A stretch of DNA of 64,000 nucleotides from JARRPM01 sp963792815 (GTDB taxonomy: Bacteria > Pseudomonadota > Gammaproteobacteria > Pseudomonadales > Halieaceae). A program made the position numbers and the translations under genes. The DNA is taken from the NCBI GenBank assembly GCA_963792815.1, contig CAWBXR010000012.1:310001-374000 (forward strand), read 5' to 3'. Positions within the stretch are counted from its first letter, which is position 1; each line of letters begins with the position of its first letter. Shown here piece after piece: positions 36,697 through 46,901 of the stretch. The notes below the pieces were generated by a model. That model was not told the origin of the DNA. It did no database searches and saw only the letters and a list, made by a program, of their open reading frames with translations.

Positions 36697-38064
36697 GTGA
36701 GGATCCTGTCGCTGACTACATTCAGGGAGCTGTTCCGGCTGTCCCTGCCCATGGTGGTGTCACAGGGCAGTTTCGCGGTGATGGTGTTCACCGACCGCTG
36801 GTTCATGTCCCACCTGGACGCCGCGCATATCGCTGCGGCCATGGGCGGCGGGGTCGCCTCCGCTTTCTGCCTGTCCCTGTTTATGGGCCTGATCACCTAC
36901 TCCAACGCGCTGGTCGCCCAGTATTTCGGCGCGGGTGAACTGGCCAAGTGTCCCCGGGTGGTCACCCAGGGCCTGATCTTGGCAACGGGGTGCATTCCCT
37001 TTCTCGCGCTTGCCGGGTACTTCGGCGGCCGGGTATTTTCCTTTATGGGCCACGACCCGGTCCAGGTGCCGCTGGAGCGGATCTATTTCCAGGTGTTGAT
37101 GACCGCCAGTTTCTTCAACCTGGTCAAGGCCTGTCTCGCCTGTTACTTCGTCGGCATCGGCCGCACCAGGATAGTCATGATCGTCGACGTGCTCGCCGTG
37201 TTGTTCAACGTGGCCCTGTCCTGGATGTTTATCTTCGGCAAGTTCGGCCTGCCCGCGATGGGCATTGCCGGCGCCGCGCTTGGCACCGTGGTAGCGACCT
37301 TATTCGGTGTCGGCCTGTTCCTGGCGTTCTACCTGTCCTCGTGGCACCGGCAACAATTCGATGTGGCCCAGTCGCTGCGGTTTGACCGCGGTATCATGCG
37401 GCGCTACCTGCGCCTGGGGGTGCCCGCAGGCGTGGAAAGTTTTCTCAACATGGCCACCTTCAACCTGTTCCTGCTGATGTTCCAGTCCTACGGCGTGGTG
37501 GCGGGCGCCGCCATGGCCATCGTATTCAACTGGGACATGCTTTCCTTCATTCCCCTGCTCGGGCTGAATATCTCGGTGATGAGCCTGATCGGCCGCTTCG
37601 TAGGCATGGGTGACATGGGGCGGGCCAACCAGGTGATATCCTCCGGCTTCATCCTGGCACTGTCTTATGCCGGCGTACTGGCGATTGTCTTCCTGGTGTT
37701 TCGCATGACCCTGGTAAACGTTTTCCGCACGCCCGGGACGGAGTTCGACGCCATCGCAGAACTCGCCGGGCATATGATGATCGGGCTTTGTACCTATATG
37801 CTGGCGGACGCGATGATTACGGTGGCCGGGGGTGCCCTGCGGGGAGCCGGCGACACCCGCTGGGTAATGCTCACCTCGATCACCCTCCACTGGCTGATGG
37901 TAGTGGCCCAGTACTACGTTGTCGTGGTACTCAGGCTGGAGCCCCTGGTCTCCTGGTGGATCCTGGTCGCCATGATTCTGAGCCTGGCCCTGGCCTACAT
38001 GTGGCGCCTGCTGGGAGGCCGCTGGCGCCATCCTGACCGCCTGGCAGCGGTCATGCGGGAGTGA
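36697..38064 (+). CDS. MATE-family multidrug/metabolite exporter
   Basis: A 455-residue inner-membrane protein with about 12 hydrophobic helices in the MATE arrangement. It shows the N-terminal LSLPMVVSQGSFAVMVFTDR, repeated Asn/Gly-containing helices and a second half starting LRLGVPAGVESFLN. It exchanges Na+ or H+ for cationic compounds. GTG at 36697 is used as the start; no ATG is near. It follows alr by 46 bp and may be read from the same promoter, but a MATE exporter has no obvious place in D-glutamate catabolism. Its last 14 bp overlap the convergent SDR gene. Confidence 0.9.
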   Translation: MRILSLTTFRELFRLSLPMVVSQGSFAVMVFTDRWFMSHLDAAHIAAAMGGGVASAFCLSLFMGLITYSNALVAQYFGAGELAKCPRVVTQGLILATGCIPFLALAGYFGGRVFSFMGHDPVQVPLERIYFQVLMTASFFNLVKACLACYFVGIGRTRIVMIVDVLAVLFNVALSWMFIFGKFGLPAMGIAGAALGTVVATLFGVGLFLAFYLSSWHRQQFDVAQSLRFDRGIMRRYLRLGVPAGVESFLNMATFNLFLLMFQSYGVVAGAAMAIVFNWDMLSFIPLLGLNISVMSLIGRFVGMGDMGRANQVISSGFILALSYAGVLAIVFLVFRMTLVNVFRTPGTEFDAIAELAGHMMIGLCTYMLADAMITVAGGALRGAGDTRWVMLTSITLHWLMVVAQYYVVVVLRLEPLVSWWILVAMILSLALAYMWRLLGGRWRHPDRLAAVMRE

Positions 38065-39082
38065 CAGTCGTGGCCGGGAGGTAATCCCGGGTGAGCTCCT
38101 CGGAGACCTGCCACAGCCTGCGGGCCATTGCCTCGTCCTGCATCTGCGGTGTCCCGCCAGGGTCAGGATTGCAATCAACAAAATAATAACCGTTCACCCC
38201 CACCAGCCCGGGGCTGGTAGCCACATAGGTCTGGGTGGCGGCGCCCTCCTCTATGTTTTTCATGAACGCCCAGCCAAGCAGCGTACCGGCCCAGCGCATG
38301 TACCAGGGCATATGCCGATCGAGATTGGTATTGATGACCCCGGGATGGACGCTGTTACTGGTAGTGCTGGTGCCCGAAAGGCGCCGCGCCAGCTCCAGGG
38401 AACACAGGGCGTTGGCCAGTTTCGAATGGCCATAGGCAGTCCAGCCGCTGTATTCCTGGTTCTCGAAAGCCAGGTCGTCGAACTGGATCCCGTCCTCCGG
38501 CGCCCGCTGATGCGCCCTGCTACTGAGTATGACGAAGCGCCCCTGTGGCGCGGACATGACCGTCTCCATCAGCTGGTTAATCAGGATGAAGTGGCCCAGG
38601 TGATTGACCACAAACTGCTTTTCCATGCCGTAGGCCAGCTCCCGCTCAGGCAGGGCCATGATCCCGGCGTTGCACACCAGACCGTCCAGGGGAATATCCA
38701 TCGCCCGGATCATACTGGCGCAGTTGACTACCGACTCAAAATCGCCGAGGTCGAGGAACGCCGGGGTAGTCTGCCCCTTGACGCTGGCACAGGCCTGTTC
38801 CGCTTTTTCCATGGTGCGGGCGATACCGATGACGTGGGCGCCGCGCATTGCCAGTACCCGCATGGTTTCCAGGCCCAGCCCGGAATTGGCGCCGGTAATG
38901 GCGTAGGTCTTGCCCGCGAGGTCCAGCCCCTCGGTGACCTGTTCCGCGGTGGAGTGGTCATCGAATGGGCTGTGGGGAGGTGTTCGGCTGATGATCTGGG
39001 CCACCACCGCCGGTGGCAGGCAGGTCAGCACGGAGAGTATGCCGGCCCGGTGCATGAAAGTACGTCGATCCAGATTGGTCAT
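38051..39082 (-). CDS. SDR-family oxidoreductase with twin-arginine-like leader
   Basis: A 343-residue SDR of the retinol-dehydrogenase / WW-oxidoreductase-like type. TGANSGLG binds the cofactor, CNAGIM is the NNAG equivalent, LSSRAHQRA carries the catalytic Ser and YGHSK the Tyr-Lys pair. A 40-50 residue leader precedes it: LDRRTFMHRAGILSVLTCLP, a twin-arginine pair followed by a hydrophobic stretch, like a Tat signal. Export of an SDR would be unusual because NAD(P)H is cytoplasmic. The leader could also act as a membrane anchor. I prefer ATG 39082, preceded by GGGAGAAC; a longer frame begins at 39163. Confidence 0.85.
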   Translation of the reverse strand: MTNLDRRTFMHRAGILSVLTCLPPAVVAQIISRTPPHSPFDDHSTAEQVTEGLDLAGKTYAITGANSGLGLETMRVLAMRGAHVIGIARTMEKAEQACASVKGQTTPAFLDLGDFESVVNCASMIRAMDIPLDGLVCNAGIMALPERELAYGMEKQFVVNHLGHFILINQLMETVMSAPQGRFVILSSRAHQRAPEDGIQFDDLAFENQEYSGWTAYGHSKLANALCSLELARRLSGTSTTSNSVHPGVINTNLDRHMPWYMRWAGTLLGWAFMKNIEEGAATQTYVATSPGLVGVNGYYFVDCNPDPGGTPQMQDEAMARRLWQVSEELTRDYLPATTVTPA

Positions 39083-39180
39083 GATTGTTCTCCCGGCTTG
39101 GTCGCGCCTGTGCTTGTCGCGGCGCACCACCGGGATGATAGACCGGGCTGGAGATTTTGGCACCCCCGGCGGAGCCGGGC

Positions 39181-39624
39181 TCAGGCGGCCTCGCGGGCGA
39201 TATCCTGGACCCGCTTCACCATGGCGCGCAGGCCGTTGCCCCGACTGGGCGACAGGTGGCGCAGGAGGTCGAGTTGCTCGAAGTAGGCATCTATGTCGAA
39301 TTCAACAATGTCCCGCGGGGTCTTGTTGTTGTAGGCCGCCAGTACCAGACCCAGCAGACCCTTGACGATAAAGGCGTCGCTGTCGACCGACAGTTGCAGG
39401 CGGCCATCTTCCACGCGGGTGTCTATCCACACCTGGCTCTGGCAGCCGCGCACCAGGCGGTCCTCGGTATGCAGCGAGGCCGGCATCGGGGGCAAGTCCT
39501 TGCCGAGATCGATTATGTATTTGTAGCGGTCTTCCCAGCTGTCAAAGAACCCCAGGGTATCGAGGATATCCTCGCTGGAGATACTGTTACCGAAGGGGTT
39601 TTCGCCGCTTGCTGTATCTGGCAT
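39181..39624 (-). CDS. sufE: SufE sulfur-acceptor protein
   Basis: A 147-residue SufE-family protein that accepts persulfide sulfur from SufS. The acceptor Cys is Cys61 in LVRGCQSQVW. The supporting blocks are EDRYKYIIDLGKDLP, DSDAFIVKGLLGLVLAAYN and LSPSRGNGLRAM. It is the last gene of the minus-strand iscR-suf operon, 11 bp behind sufT. Having both SufE and the full SUF set, with no ISC genes in view, suggests SUF is the main Fe-S machinery, though ISC genes could lie elsewhere. Confidence 0.94.
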   Translation of the reverse strand: MPDTASGENPFGNSISSEDILDTLGFFDSWEDRYKYIIDLGKDLPPMPASLHTEDRLVRGCQSQVWIDTRVEDGRLQLSVDSDAFIVKGLLGLVLAAYNNKTPRDIVEFDIDAYFEQLDLLRHLSPSRGNGLRAMVKRVQDIAREAA

Positions 39625-39635
39625 CAGCGGGATTC

Positions 39636-40178
39636 CTAGTAGAACATGCCGGTTTCCAGTTGCGCTTCCTCCGACATCATCTCCCGCTGCCAGGGCGGAT
39701 CGAAGACGAGCTCAACCGCTACCTTGCGCACATTGGGCACCTGGGCCACGCGGTACTCCACGTCTCCCACCAGCACCGGCCCCATGCCACAGCCGGGAGC
39801 AGTTAGCGTCATGCGGATATCGACCCGGGCGGCAGCCTGGTCAACCTTGACACTGTAGATAAGGCCCAGGTTGACCAGGTCGACGGGGATTTCCGGGTCG
39901 TACACTGTGTGGAGCGCTTCCCAAACCTGGGCCTCGTCGATCTGCCCATCCGACGGCGCGGGAAAATCCAGGTGAAGCGGTTCGAAGCCCAGGGCGTCGG
40001 CGTCGGTGCCGTCCACCCGGATCATATTGCCGTTGTGGACCACCGTGTAGTTGCCGCCCAGGGCCTGGGTCAGGGTCACGAAGGAGTTCGCCGGGATCAT
40101 TACCGGGTCACCCACCGGTACCAGCCGCCCGGGGCAGTCCCGGCGGGTGGTGAGAATGGTTCGTTCCTGGGCGCTCAT
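39636..40178 (-). CDS. sufT: Fe-S cluster assembly protein SufT
   Basis: A 180-residue SufT protein. The N-terminal part (RRDCPGRLVPVGDPVMIPAN, TLTQALGGNYTVVHNGNMIR) is specific to gammaproteobacterial SufT. The C-terminal DUF59/MIP18 domain has LHTVYDPEIPVDLVNLGLIY and LTAPGCGMGP with its conserved Cys. SufT supports Fe-S protein maturation, mainly under high Fe-S demand. It lies 4 bp after the A-type carrier gene and is clearly part of the operon. Confidence 0.93.
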   Translation of the reverse strand: MSAQERTILTTRRDCPGRLVPVGDPVMIPANSFVTLTQALGGNYTVVHNGNMIRVDGTDADALGFEPLHLDFPAPSDGQIDEAQVWEALHTVYDPEIPVDLVNLGLIYSVKVDQAAARVDIRMTLTAPGCGMGPVLVGDVEYRVAQVPNVRKVAVELVFDPPWQREMMSEEAQLETGMFY

Positions 40179-40182
40179 GCTG

Positions 40183-40542
40183 TCACTCCACGCTGAAGCT
40201 TTCGCCGCAGCCGCACTCGGCTGTCACGTTGGGGTTGTTGAATTTCAGGGTGCGATTGACGCCCTCGCGAGTGTAGTCGATCTGGGTGCCGCGCAGGAAC
40301 GCAAGCGCTGCCGGTTCCAGGAAAAGCGTCACGCCATTGGCCAGGTCCACTGCCACATCGCCTTCACTGCCGCGGGACTCGACCTCGTCCATTACATACT
40401 TGAAGCCGGTACAGCCGCTTTCGCGCACGCTGATGCGCACGCCGCTGTAACCCCTGTCCGCCAGGCTGGCGCGAAAATGCTCGGCGGCAGCCGGGGTGAC
40501 CGTCACCAGTTCGCTCTTTACGTCAAAGGTTTCAACACTCAT
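40183..40542 (-). CDS. sufA: A-type Fe-S carrier (SufA/IscA/ErpA family)
   Basis: A 119-residue HesB/IscA-family carrier that receives Fe-S clusters from the scaffold and passes them on. The three conserved cysteines are present, Cys44 in ESGCTGFKY and the C-terminal CGC (Cys110, Cys112) in ECGCGESFSVE. Its position between sufS and sufT justifies the sufA name, but sequence alone does not separate SufA, IscA and ErpA. Confidence 0.9.
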   Translation of the reverse strand: MSVETFDVKSELVTVTPAAAEHFRASLADRGYSGVRISVRESGCTGFKYVMDEVESRGSEGDVAVDLANGVTLFLEPAALAFLRGTQIDYTREGVNRTLKFNNPNVTAECGCGESFSVE

Positions 40543-40553
40543 GACTCATTCCT

Positions 40554-41801
40554 CTAGGCAAACAGGCGCTTTGCCTTATGGATACCCTCGAACAGCCGAG
40601 AGACATCCTCCTGTGTATTGTAAATCGAATAGGACGCCCGCACAGTCCCGGGAATCCCCAGGCGCTCCATCAGGGGCTGGGCACAGTGGTGCCCTGTCCT
40701 GACGGCTATACCCTGCTGGTCCAGCAGCATGCCCACATCGGAAGGGTGGGTCCCATCCAGCAGGAAACTGAAAATGCCTGCCGCGTGGGCAGATGTGCCA
40801 ACCCGCCTCAGGCCATCCACCCCCTCCGCCAGTTCCAGCGTGCGCGCCAGCAGCGCGCTCTCGTGCGCCATCGCCGCCTGGCGGTCGATAGTGCCGAGAT
40901 AGTCGATAGCGGCGGCCAAACCGATAGCCCCCGCAATATTGGGGGTGCCGGCTTCAAACTTAAAGGGCGGCACGTTGAACGTGGTGGTGGGGAAACCCAC
41001 ACGCTCGATCATCTCACCCCCGCCCATATAGGGCGGCATGGCGTCCAGCAGGGCCTCACGCCCCCACAGCACGCCCACTCCGGTGGGTCCGAACAGCTTG
41101 TGCCCGGACATGACGAAGAAATCGCAGCCCAGGGCCTCCACGTCGACCGGCCAGTGGGCCACGGACTGGGCGCCATCCACCAGCACCAGGGCGTCGACAG
41201 TCTTGGCCAGGCGGATGATCTCGGCCACGGGGTTGATGGTACCCAGGGCGTTGGATACATGGTTGACCGCTACCATTTTCACCCGCGGGTCGAGCAGGTC
41301 AGCCAGCGCCTGCAGGTCTATCTCGCCGGCGTCGGTGACAGGAATGGGAACCACTTCCGCACCGGTTTCGGCAGCCACCAGTTGCCAGGGCACTATGTTG
41401 GAATGGTGTTCCAGCCAGGATACCAGCACGCGGTCGCCGGGCTGCAGGCTGCTGCGGCCCCAGCTGTGCGCCACCAGGTTGATGCCGGCCGTGGTGCCGC
41501 TGGTCCAGATCACCTGCTCTACCCGGGGGCTGGCGAGGAAGTCGGCGACTGTCTGCCGGGCCTGTTCAAAGGCGTGGGTTGCACGGTCACTGAGCGTGTG
41601 GACGCCGCGGTGAACGTTGGCATTGTCGCGCCGGTAGAAGTTACTGATCGCCTCGATCACGCACTCGGGTTTCTGGGTAGTCGCGGCATTATCGAGGTAG
41701 ACCAGCGGATGCCCGTTTACCTGCTGGTGCAGAATCGGGAAATCGCGGCGCACGCGCTCAGCGTCGAAAGCGGGTACTGCGTTTGCGGCGGTGGCACTCA
41801 T
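40554..41801 (-). CDS. sufS: Cysteine desulfurase SufS
   Basis: A 415-residue type II PLP cysteine desulfurase, extracting sulfur from cysteine for Fe-S assembly. PLP-binding Lys lies in MSGHKLFGPTGVGVLWG, with upstream LVDGAQSVAHWPVDVE. The catalytic Cys sits in VRTGHHCAQPLMERLG. NAATTQKPECVIEAI and NANVHRGVHTLSDRAT are the usual N-terminal blocks. The ATG overlaps the sufD stop by 4 bp. SufE, encoded downstream, is the expected sulfur acceptor. Confidence 0.96.
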   Translation of the reverse strand: MSATAANAVPAFDAERVRRDFPILHQQVNGHPLVYLDNAATTQKPECVIEAISNFYRRDNANVHRGVHTLSDRATHAFEQARQTVADFLASPRVEQVIWTSGTTAGINLVAHSWGRSSLQPGDRVLVSWLEHHSNIVPWQLVAAETGAEVVPIPVTDAGEIDLQALADLLDPRVKMVAVNHVSNALGTINPVAEIIRLAKTVDALVLVDGAQSVAHWPVDVEALGCDFFVMSGHKLFGPTGVGVLWGREALLDAMPPYMGGGEMIERVGFPTTTFNVPPFKFEAGTPNIAGAIGLAAAIDYLGTIDRQAAMAHESALLARTLELAEGVDGLRRVGTSAHAAGIFSFLLDGTHPSDVGMLLDQQGIAVRTGHHCAQPLMERLGIPGTVRASYSIYNTQEDVSRLFEGIHKAKRLFA

Positions 41802-43102
41802 GCGACATCCCCCACCAGGGCGGAATCCCGGGCAAAGCGATGGCTCAGCAAGTCACGCAGGAAGTCCCGCAGGCTCTCGCACCGCACTGTGTCGATCACC
41901 TCGTTAATGAAGCCGAAACTCAGCATGACCTGGGCATCGGCCCGGGCCACCCCCCGGGTTCGCAGGTAGTGCAGGCTCATCTCGTCCAGCTGGGCCACCG
42001 TCGCGCCGTGGGCACACTGTACGTCGTCGGCATAGATTTCCAGTTCGGGCTTGGTATTGACCTCCGCCTGGGTGCTGGTCAGCAGGTTGCGGTTACTGAG
42101 CTCGGCCCTGGTTTTCTGGGCGTCCCGATGGATATGGATGCGACCATTGAACACGGCGGTTGCCGTATCTCCTATGATGCCGCGGAAGGTTTCACTGCTG
42201 GTGCAGTGGGGGACCCGGTGCTCGATACAGGTGTGGTAGTCGACGTGCTCGTCACCGCGCGGCAGGTAGACACCGTTCAGTTCACAGTGGGCGCCCTGCC
42301 CGCAGTGGTCCACCACCACGTCGATGCGCTTGAGCACGCTGCCAAGCCCCAGGTGAAAGCTGTTGAACGTGGCGTTCGCCCCCAGCCGGGCATGCACCCT
42401 GCCGATGTGCAGGGCGGCGGCCTCTTCCAGGTGCAGGCGGTAGTGACAGAGCGTGGCGCCGGCCTCCAGCAGGAGCTCGGTGACCCCGTTGGTGAAGCTC
42501 TGCTGTTCGCTTCTGGCGCCGGTAAAGTGTTCTATCAGGCTGACCTTGCTGGACTCGCCGCAAAGCATCAGCAGGCGCTGGTTGATACTGAAAGCGTCCG
42601 CCTGGTTGCCGCTCACCCAGACCACGTGCAGCGGTTGTTCGATGACCGCGCGCGGCGCGATATCCAGGAACACCCCATCCGCCAGGGCCGCGTCATTGAG
42701 TGCGGTGAACAGGGGTTCGTCCTGGCCGACGGCAGTGCCCAGGTGACTTCGTATACGCGCAGCCTGGGCTTCATCGGCATCGGCAAAACGGATCACGGAC
42801 ACACCCTCGGGCAGCCGGGAATCGGAGTGCTCGGCGGAGAAATGGCCGTTGATGAATACGAGGCGGAAACCGCCGTAACGCGGCAGTTCAATGCCGGCGT
42901 CCGCCAGCTCGATGGCGCCGTCACTGGCGGGCGCATAGCTGGGCTGCAGTGCCTGCAGGCCGGTGTATTTCCACTGCTCAGTCTTGCGGGTCGGCAGCGA
43001 ACCGGCCTCCCACCGTCCGCGACCAGCGCGAAGGTAATCCTGCAGCCAGGGCGGCGCGCTGGCGGCGGCACTGTCCAGGGGTTGGCGCATAAAGTCCGTC
43101 AT
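41798..43102 (-). CDS. sufD: SufD, Fe-S scaffold complex subunit
   Basis: A 434-residue SufD, paralogue of SufB in the SufBC2D scaffold. The beta-helix core includes LIEHFTGA, GRVHARLGANATFNSF and GVYLPRGDEHVDYHT. The C-terminal region shows IYADDVQCAHGATVAQLDE, carrying the His that helps assemble the cluster, and LRTRGV / MLSFGFINEV. Its ATG overlaps the sufC stop and its stop overlaps the sufS start. Confidence 0.95.
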   Translation of the reverse strand: MTDFMRQPLDSAAASAPPWLQDYLRAGRGRWEAGSLPTRKTEQWKYTGLQALQPSYAPASDGAIELADAGIELPRYGGFRLVFINGHFSAEHSDSRLPEGVSVIRFADADEAQAARIRSHLGTAVGQDEPLFTALNDAALADGVFLDIAPRAVIEQPLHVVWVSGNQADAFSINQRLLMLCGESSKVSLIEHFTGARSEQQSFTNGVTELLLEAGATLCHYRLHLEEAAALHIGRVHARLGANATFNSFHLGLGSVLKRIDVVVDHCGQGAHCELNGVYLPRGDEHVDYHTCIEHRVPHCTSSETFRGIIGDTATAVFNGRIHIHRDAQKTRAELSNRNLLTSTQAEVNTKPELEIYADDVQCAHGATVAQLDEMSLHYLRTRGVARADAQVMLSFGFINEVIDTVRCESLRDFLRDLLSHRFARDSALVGDVA

Positions 43103-43851
43103 CAGGCGACCTCATCCTCCAGCCAGGCATAGCCCCGGGCCTCGAGCTCGAGAGCCAGCGACTTGTCACCCGAGCGCACTATCCGGCCGCCGGCCAGCAC
43201 GTGGACGTAATCGGGCTCGATGAATTCGAGCAGTCGCTGGTAGTGGGTCACCATGACGAATGCCCGCTCGGGGCCGCGCATGGAATTGACACCGCGGGCG
43301 ACCACCTGGAGCGCGTCGATATCAAGGCCGCTGTCCGTTTCATCGAGTATGCCCAGCCTGGGTTGCAGCAGCAGCATCTGCAGCAACTCGTTGCGTTTCT
43401 TTTCGCCGCCGGAAAAACCCTCGTTGACGCCGCGCTTGAGAAACGCCGGGTCGAGGTCAACCGTCTTGCAGGTCTCCCGGGCGCTCTTCATAAACGTCAC
43501 CGCATCGATGGGCTTTTCCCCGCGCTGCTCCCGCTGGGCGTCCACCGCCGCCTTGAGAAACTCCATATTGCTGACCCCGGGTATCTCCACCGGGTACTGG
43601 AATGCCAGGAACAGGCCCAGCCGGGCCCGTTCCTCGGTCTCGAGCTCCAGCAGGTTCTGTCCCAGGAAGTGCACGCTGCCTGCAGTGACGGTGTACCCGG
43701 GGCGGCCGGCGAGCACATGACCCAGGGTGCTTTTCCCGGAGCCGTTGGGACCCATTATGGCGTGCACTTCGCCGGGCGCCACCGTGAGGTTGAGCCCCTT
43801 GAGAATATCCGTGCCATCCACACTGGCATGCAGGTTTTCAATCTTTAGCAT
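43102..43851 (-). CDS. sufC: SufC, ATPase of the Fe-S scaffold
   Basis: A 249-residue ABC-type ATPase of the SufBC2D complex. Walker A GPNGSGKST is at residues 34-42, the signature NEGFSGGEKKRNELLQ follows, then Walker B LGILDETDSGLDIDAL and the His switch VTHYQRLLEF. I use ATG 43851 (MLKIENLHAS), preceded by GGGAGAGAC; longer readings reach into the end of sufB. It lies 58 bp after the sufB stop and overlaps sufD by one base. Confidence 0.96.
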   Translation of the reverse strand: MLKIENLHASVDGTDILKGLNLTVAPGEVHAIMGPNGSGKSTLGHVLAGRPGYTVTAGSVHFLGQNLLELETEERARLGLFLAFQYPVEIPGVSNMEFLKAAVDAQREQRGEKPIDAVTFMKSARETCKTVDLDPAFLKRGVNEGFSGGEKKRNELLQMLLLQPRLGILDETDSGLDIDALQVVARGVNSMRGPERAFVMVTHYQRLLEFIEPDYVHVLAGGRIVRSGDKSLALELEARGYAWLEDEVA

Positions 43852-43909
43852 TGCACTGTCTCTCCCATCCATCTGTGACGGTTTGTCGCCCGGCTGAACT
43901 GCACCAGGC

Positions 43910-45350
<1,441 letters not shown>

Positions 45351-45399
45351 GGATTCTTACCTCTGCCGGCTGCCGGTGGCGCCGGGGAAAACGAATGGT

Positions 45400-45885
45400 C
45401 TACAAGTTGCTGGTGGGGATATGGTCGTCCCTGCGCAGCTGGTTCTTGCTCTTGCGCTGCTGCTTCTGGGACACGCGGCGTATATCCTGGCGCTTGACCA
45501 GGTCACCCAGCGAAATCCCCTGCAGGAAGTCTCTCACCTGGTCGGACAGGTCCATCCACAGGTGATGGGTCAGGCAGGTTTCCCCCTCCTGGCAATCACC
45601 GGCACCGCGACAGCGGGTGGTGTCCGTGTCCTCGTTAACAGCGGCGATTACTTCTGCGACACTGATGGAGCTGGCGTGGCGCCCGAGATGGTAACCGCCG
45701 CCGGGGCCGCGCACGCTCTTCACCAGATCGCGCCTGCGCAGCTGGGCAAACAGTTGCTCGAGGTAGGACAGGGAAATCCCCTGTCGGTCGGAAATACCAG
45801 CCAGCCGGATGGGGCCCTGCTCATGGTTAAGGGCCAGGTCCAGCATGGCCGTTACCGCGTATCGTCCCTTGGTTGTCAGTCTCAT
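45400..45885 (-). CDS. iscR: Rrf2-family Fe-S sensing regulator IscR
   Basis: A 161-residue Rrf2 regulator, an autorepressor and global Fe-S-status regulator. The winged helix has MRLTTKGRYAVTAMLDLALN and ISLSYLEQLFAQLR with VRGPGGGYHLGR. The [2Fe-2S] ligands Cys92, Cys98, Cys104 and His107 stand at the same numbers as in E. coli IscR (CRGAGDCQEGETCLTHHLW). It heads the suf operon rather than an isc operon. Two IscR-like operators lie directly upstream, indicating autoregulation. Confidence 0.95.
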   Translation of the reverse strand: MRLTTKGRYAVTAMLDLALNHEQGPIRLAGISDRQGISLSYLEQLFAQLRRRDLVKSVRGPGGGYHLGRHASSISVAEVIAAVNEDTDTTRCRGAGDCQEGETCLTHHLWMDLSDQVRDFLQGISLGDLVKRQDIRRVSQKQQRKSKNQLRRDDHIPTSNL

Positions 45886-45929
45886 GACCTGTCGCTCCAG
45901 CTGGTGAACACTAAAGAAGCAAGCCTGTC

Positions 45930-45979
45930 ATAACCCAGTAAATCAGTCAAGTTTATACCTGAGTATTTTACTAGGTTAT
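45930..45979 (-). promoter_or_regulatory. Tandem IscR type-1-like operators / suf promoter region
   Basis: Two adjacent imperfect palindromes of the [2Fe-2S]-IscR type 1 class (ATA-SYYGACT-N4-YAGTCRRS-TAT). The 45955-45979 site is exactly 25 bp (ATACCTGAGTA / TACTAGGTTAT halves) and matches ~21 consensus positions. The 45930-45956 site has a good right half (CAGTCAAG) with one extra T. They lie 45-95 bp upstream of iscR and overlap TTGACT and TATAAA elements read towards iscR. IscR repression of iscR-suf is the natural reading. Confidence 0.65.
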
Positions 45980-46220
45980 TGCCCCGCTGGTGGCGGGGCC
46001 ACATCCACTAAATGCTAAAATGCCAATTATGCACTCTTGCGGTCGGCCGCACTTCAGCTAAGCTGCGCGCCAACAAAACCAGAAACTGGATCGGTTGCTG
46101 GGGGACATCCACTCGCGGAACACGCTCGGCATTGACTGGGGCATGGGTCGGGTAGTTCGCCTGCAGGAGTCCGATACCGGCTGTATATACAACTTACTTG
46201 GGATTAATTACCCTGATTCA
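45980..46220 (+). other. Upstream region of the retropepsin-like operon
   Basis: With the IscR sites this forms the 335-bp divergent space between iscR and the gene at 46221. The frame of the downstream gene is open back to about 46095 but contains no plausible signal or domain there, so it is treated as leader. No clear ribosome-binding site or sigma-70 hexamers for the rightward gene stand out. Confidence 0.35.
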
Positions 46221-46886
46221 ATGAAAATACTATCAAGACCCTTGGTTTACCTCACCCTGTCACTGGCAGCCGGCTGTAGTTCAGTCGCCCAGAAACCTGC
46301 TCCCGCGGAATGCGCTCCCGTGGAAACCGCCAGTTGCCCGGTCTGCCCCGAGCTTGAGCCACAAGTGCTGCAGTGTCCTGAGCCACAGGTTATCGAGAAA
46401 ATCGTCAAGGTACCGGCGCCGGCGCCGGTGCCGGCCAAGGCTGCCACCGCCGGCAAACTCGACCTCCCGATCGTCGGCGCGGTGGAATGGGCCCGAATCG
46501 AACCGGGCGATATCCGCATGCCCGCGAGGATCGATACGGGGGCCGCGACAACTTCCATCCACGCCGAGGACATCGAACTGGTCGAGAAAGACGGCAAGCG
46601 TTGGGTGCATTTTGCGCTGGTCGATCCAGCCACCAGTGAAAAAGTCCAGGTCGAGCAGCGGTTGCACAAGAAGGTCGTGATAAAGCAAAGTGACAGCGAG
46701 GACCAGCGCCGCTACGTGGTGCGTATGTGGATCACGATCGGGGAAACCCGCTCACTTGTCGACGTCACGCTGACCGACAGGGAGAACATGGAGTACCCCC
46801 TGTTGATTGGCAGGAACCTGCTGGTGGACACCGTAATCGTCGATGTCAGCCGGCGCGACACTGTCGGCACAAAAAACGACAAATAA
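46221..46886 (+). CDS. Retropepsin-like aspartic protease lipoprotein (PF05618, 'ATP-dependent zinc protease')
   Basis: A 221-residue lipoprotein. The signal is MKILSRPLVYLTLSLAAGCSS with a lipobox ending LAAGC, so it should be lipidated at Cys20. A Cys/Pro/Ala-rich linker follows. The C-terminal domain has VGAVEWARIEPGD and RIDTGAATTSIHA, the DTGA aspartic-protease motif near residue 104, and later PLLIGRNLLVDTVIVD. PF05618 members are called ATP-dependent zinc proteases, but the motif is retropepsin-like. The next two genes (7TM transglutaminase-like and RimK-like ATP-grasp) form the usual conserved neighbourhood. The substrate is unknown. Confidence 0.85.
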   Translation: MKILSRPLVYLTLSLAAGCSSVAQKPAPAECAPVETASCPVCPELEPQVLQCPEPQVIEKIVKVPAPAPVPAKAATAGKLDLPIVGAVEWARIEPGDIRMPARIDTGAATTSIHAEDIELVEKDGKRWVHFALVDPATSEKVQVEQRLHKKVVIKQSDSEDQRRYVVRMWITIGETRSLVDVTLTDRENMEYPLLIGRNLLVDTVIVDVSRRDTVGTKNDK

Positions 46887-46901
46887 TAAGGCGACAACAA
46901 C

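Noticed and set aside
40578..43132. Two plus-strand frames of ~450-460 codons opposite sufS and sufD
   Set aside because: Both are antisense to unmistakable SUF genes and lack start signals or domains.
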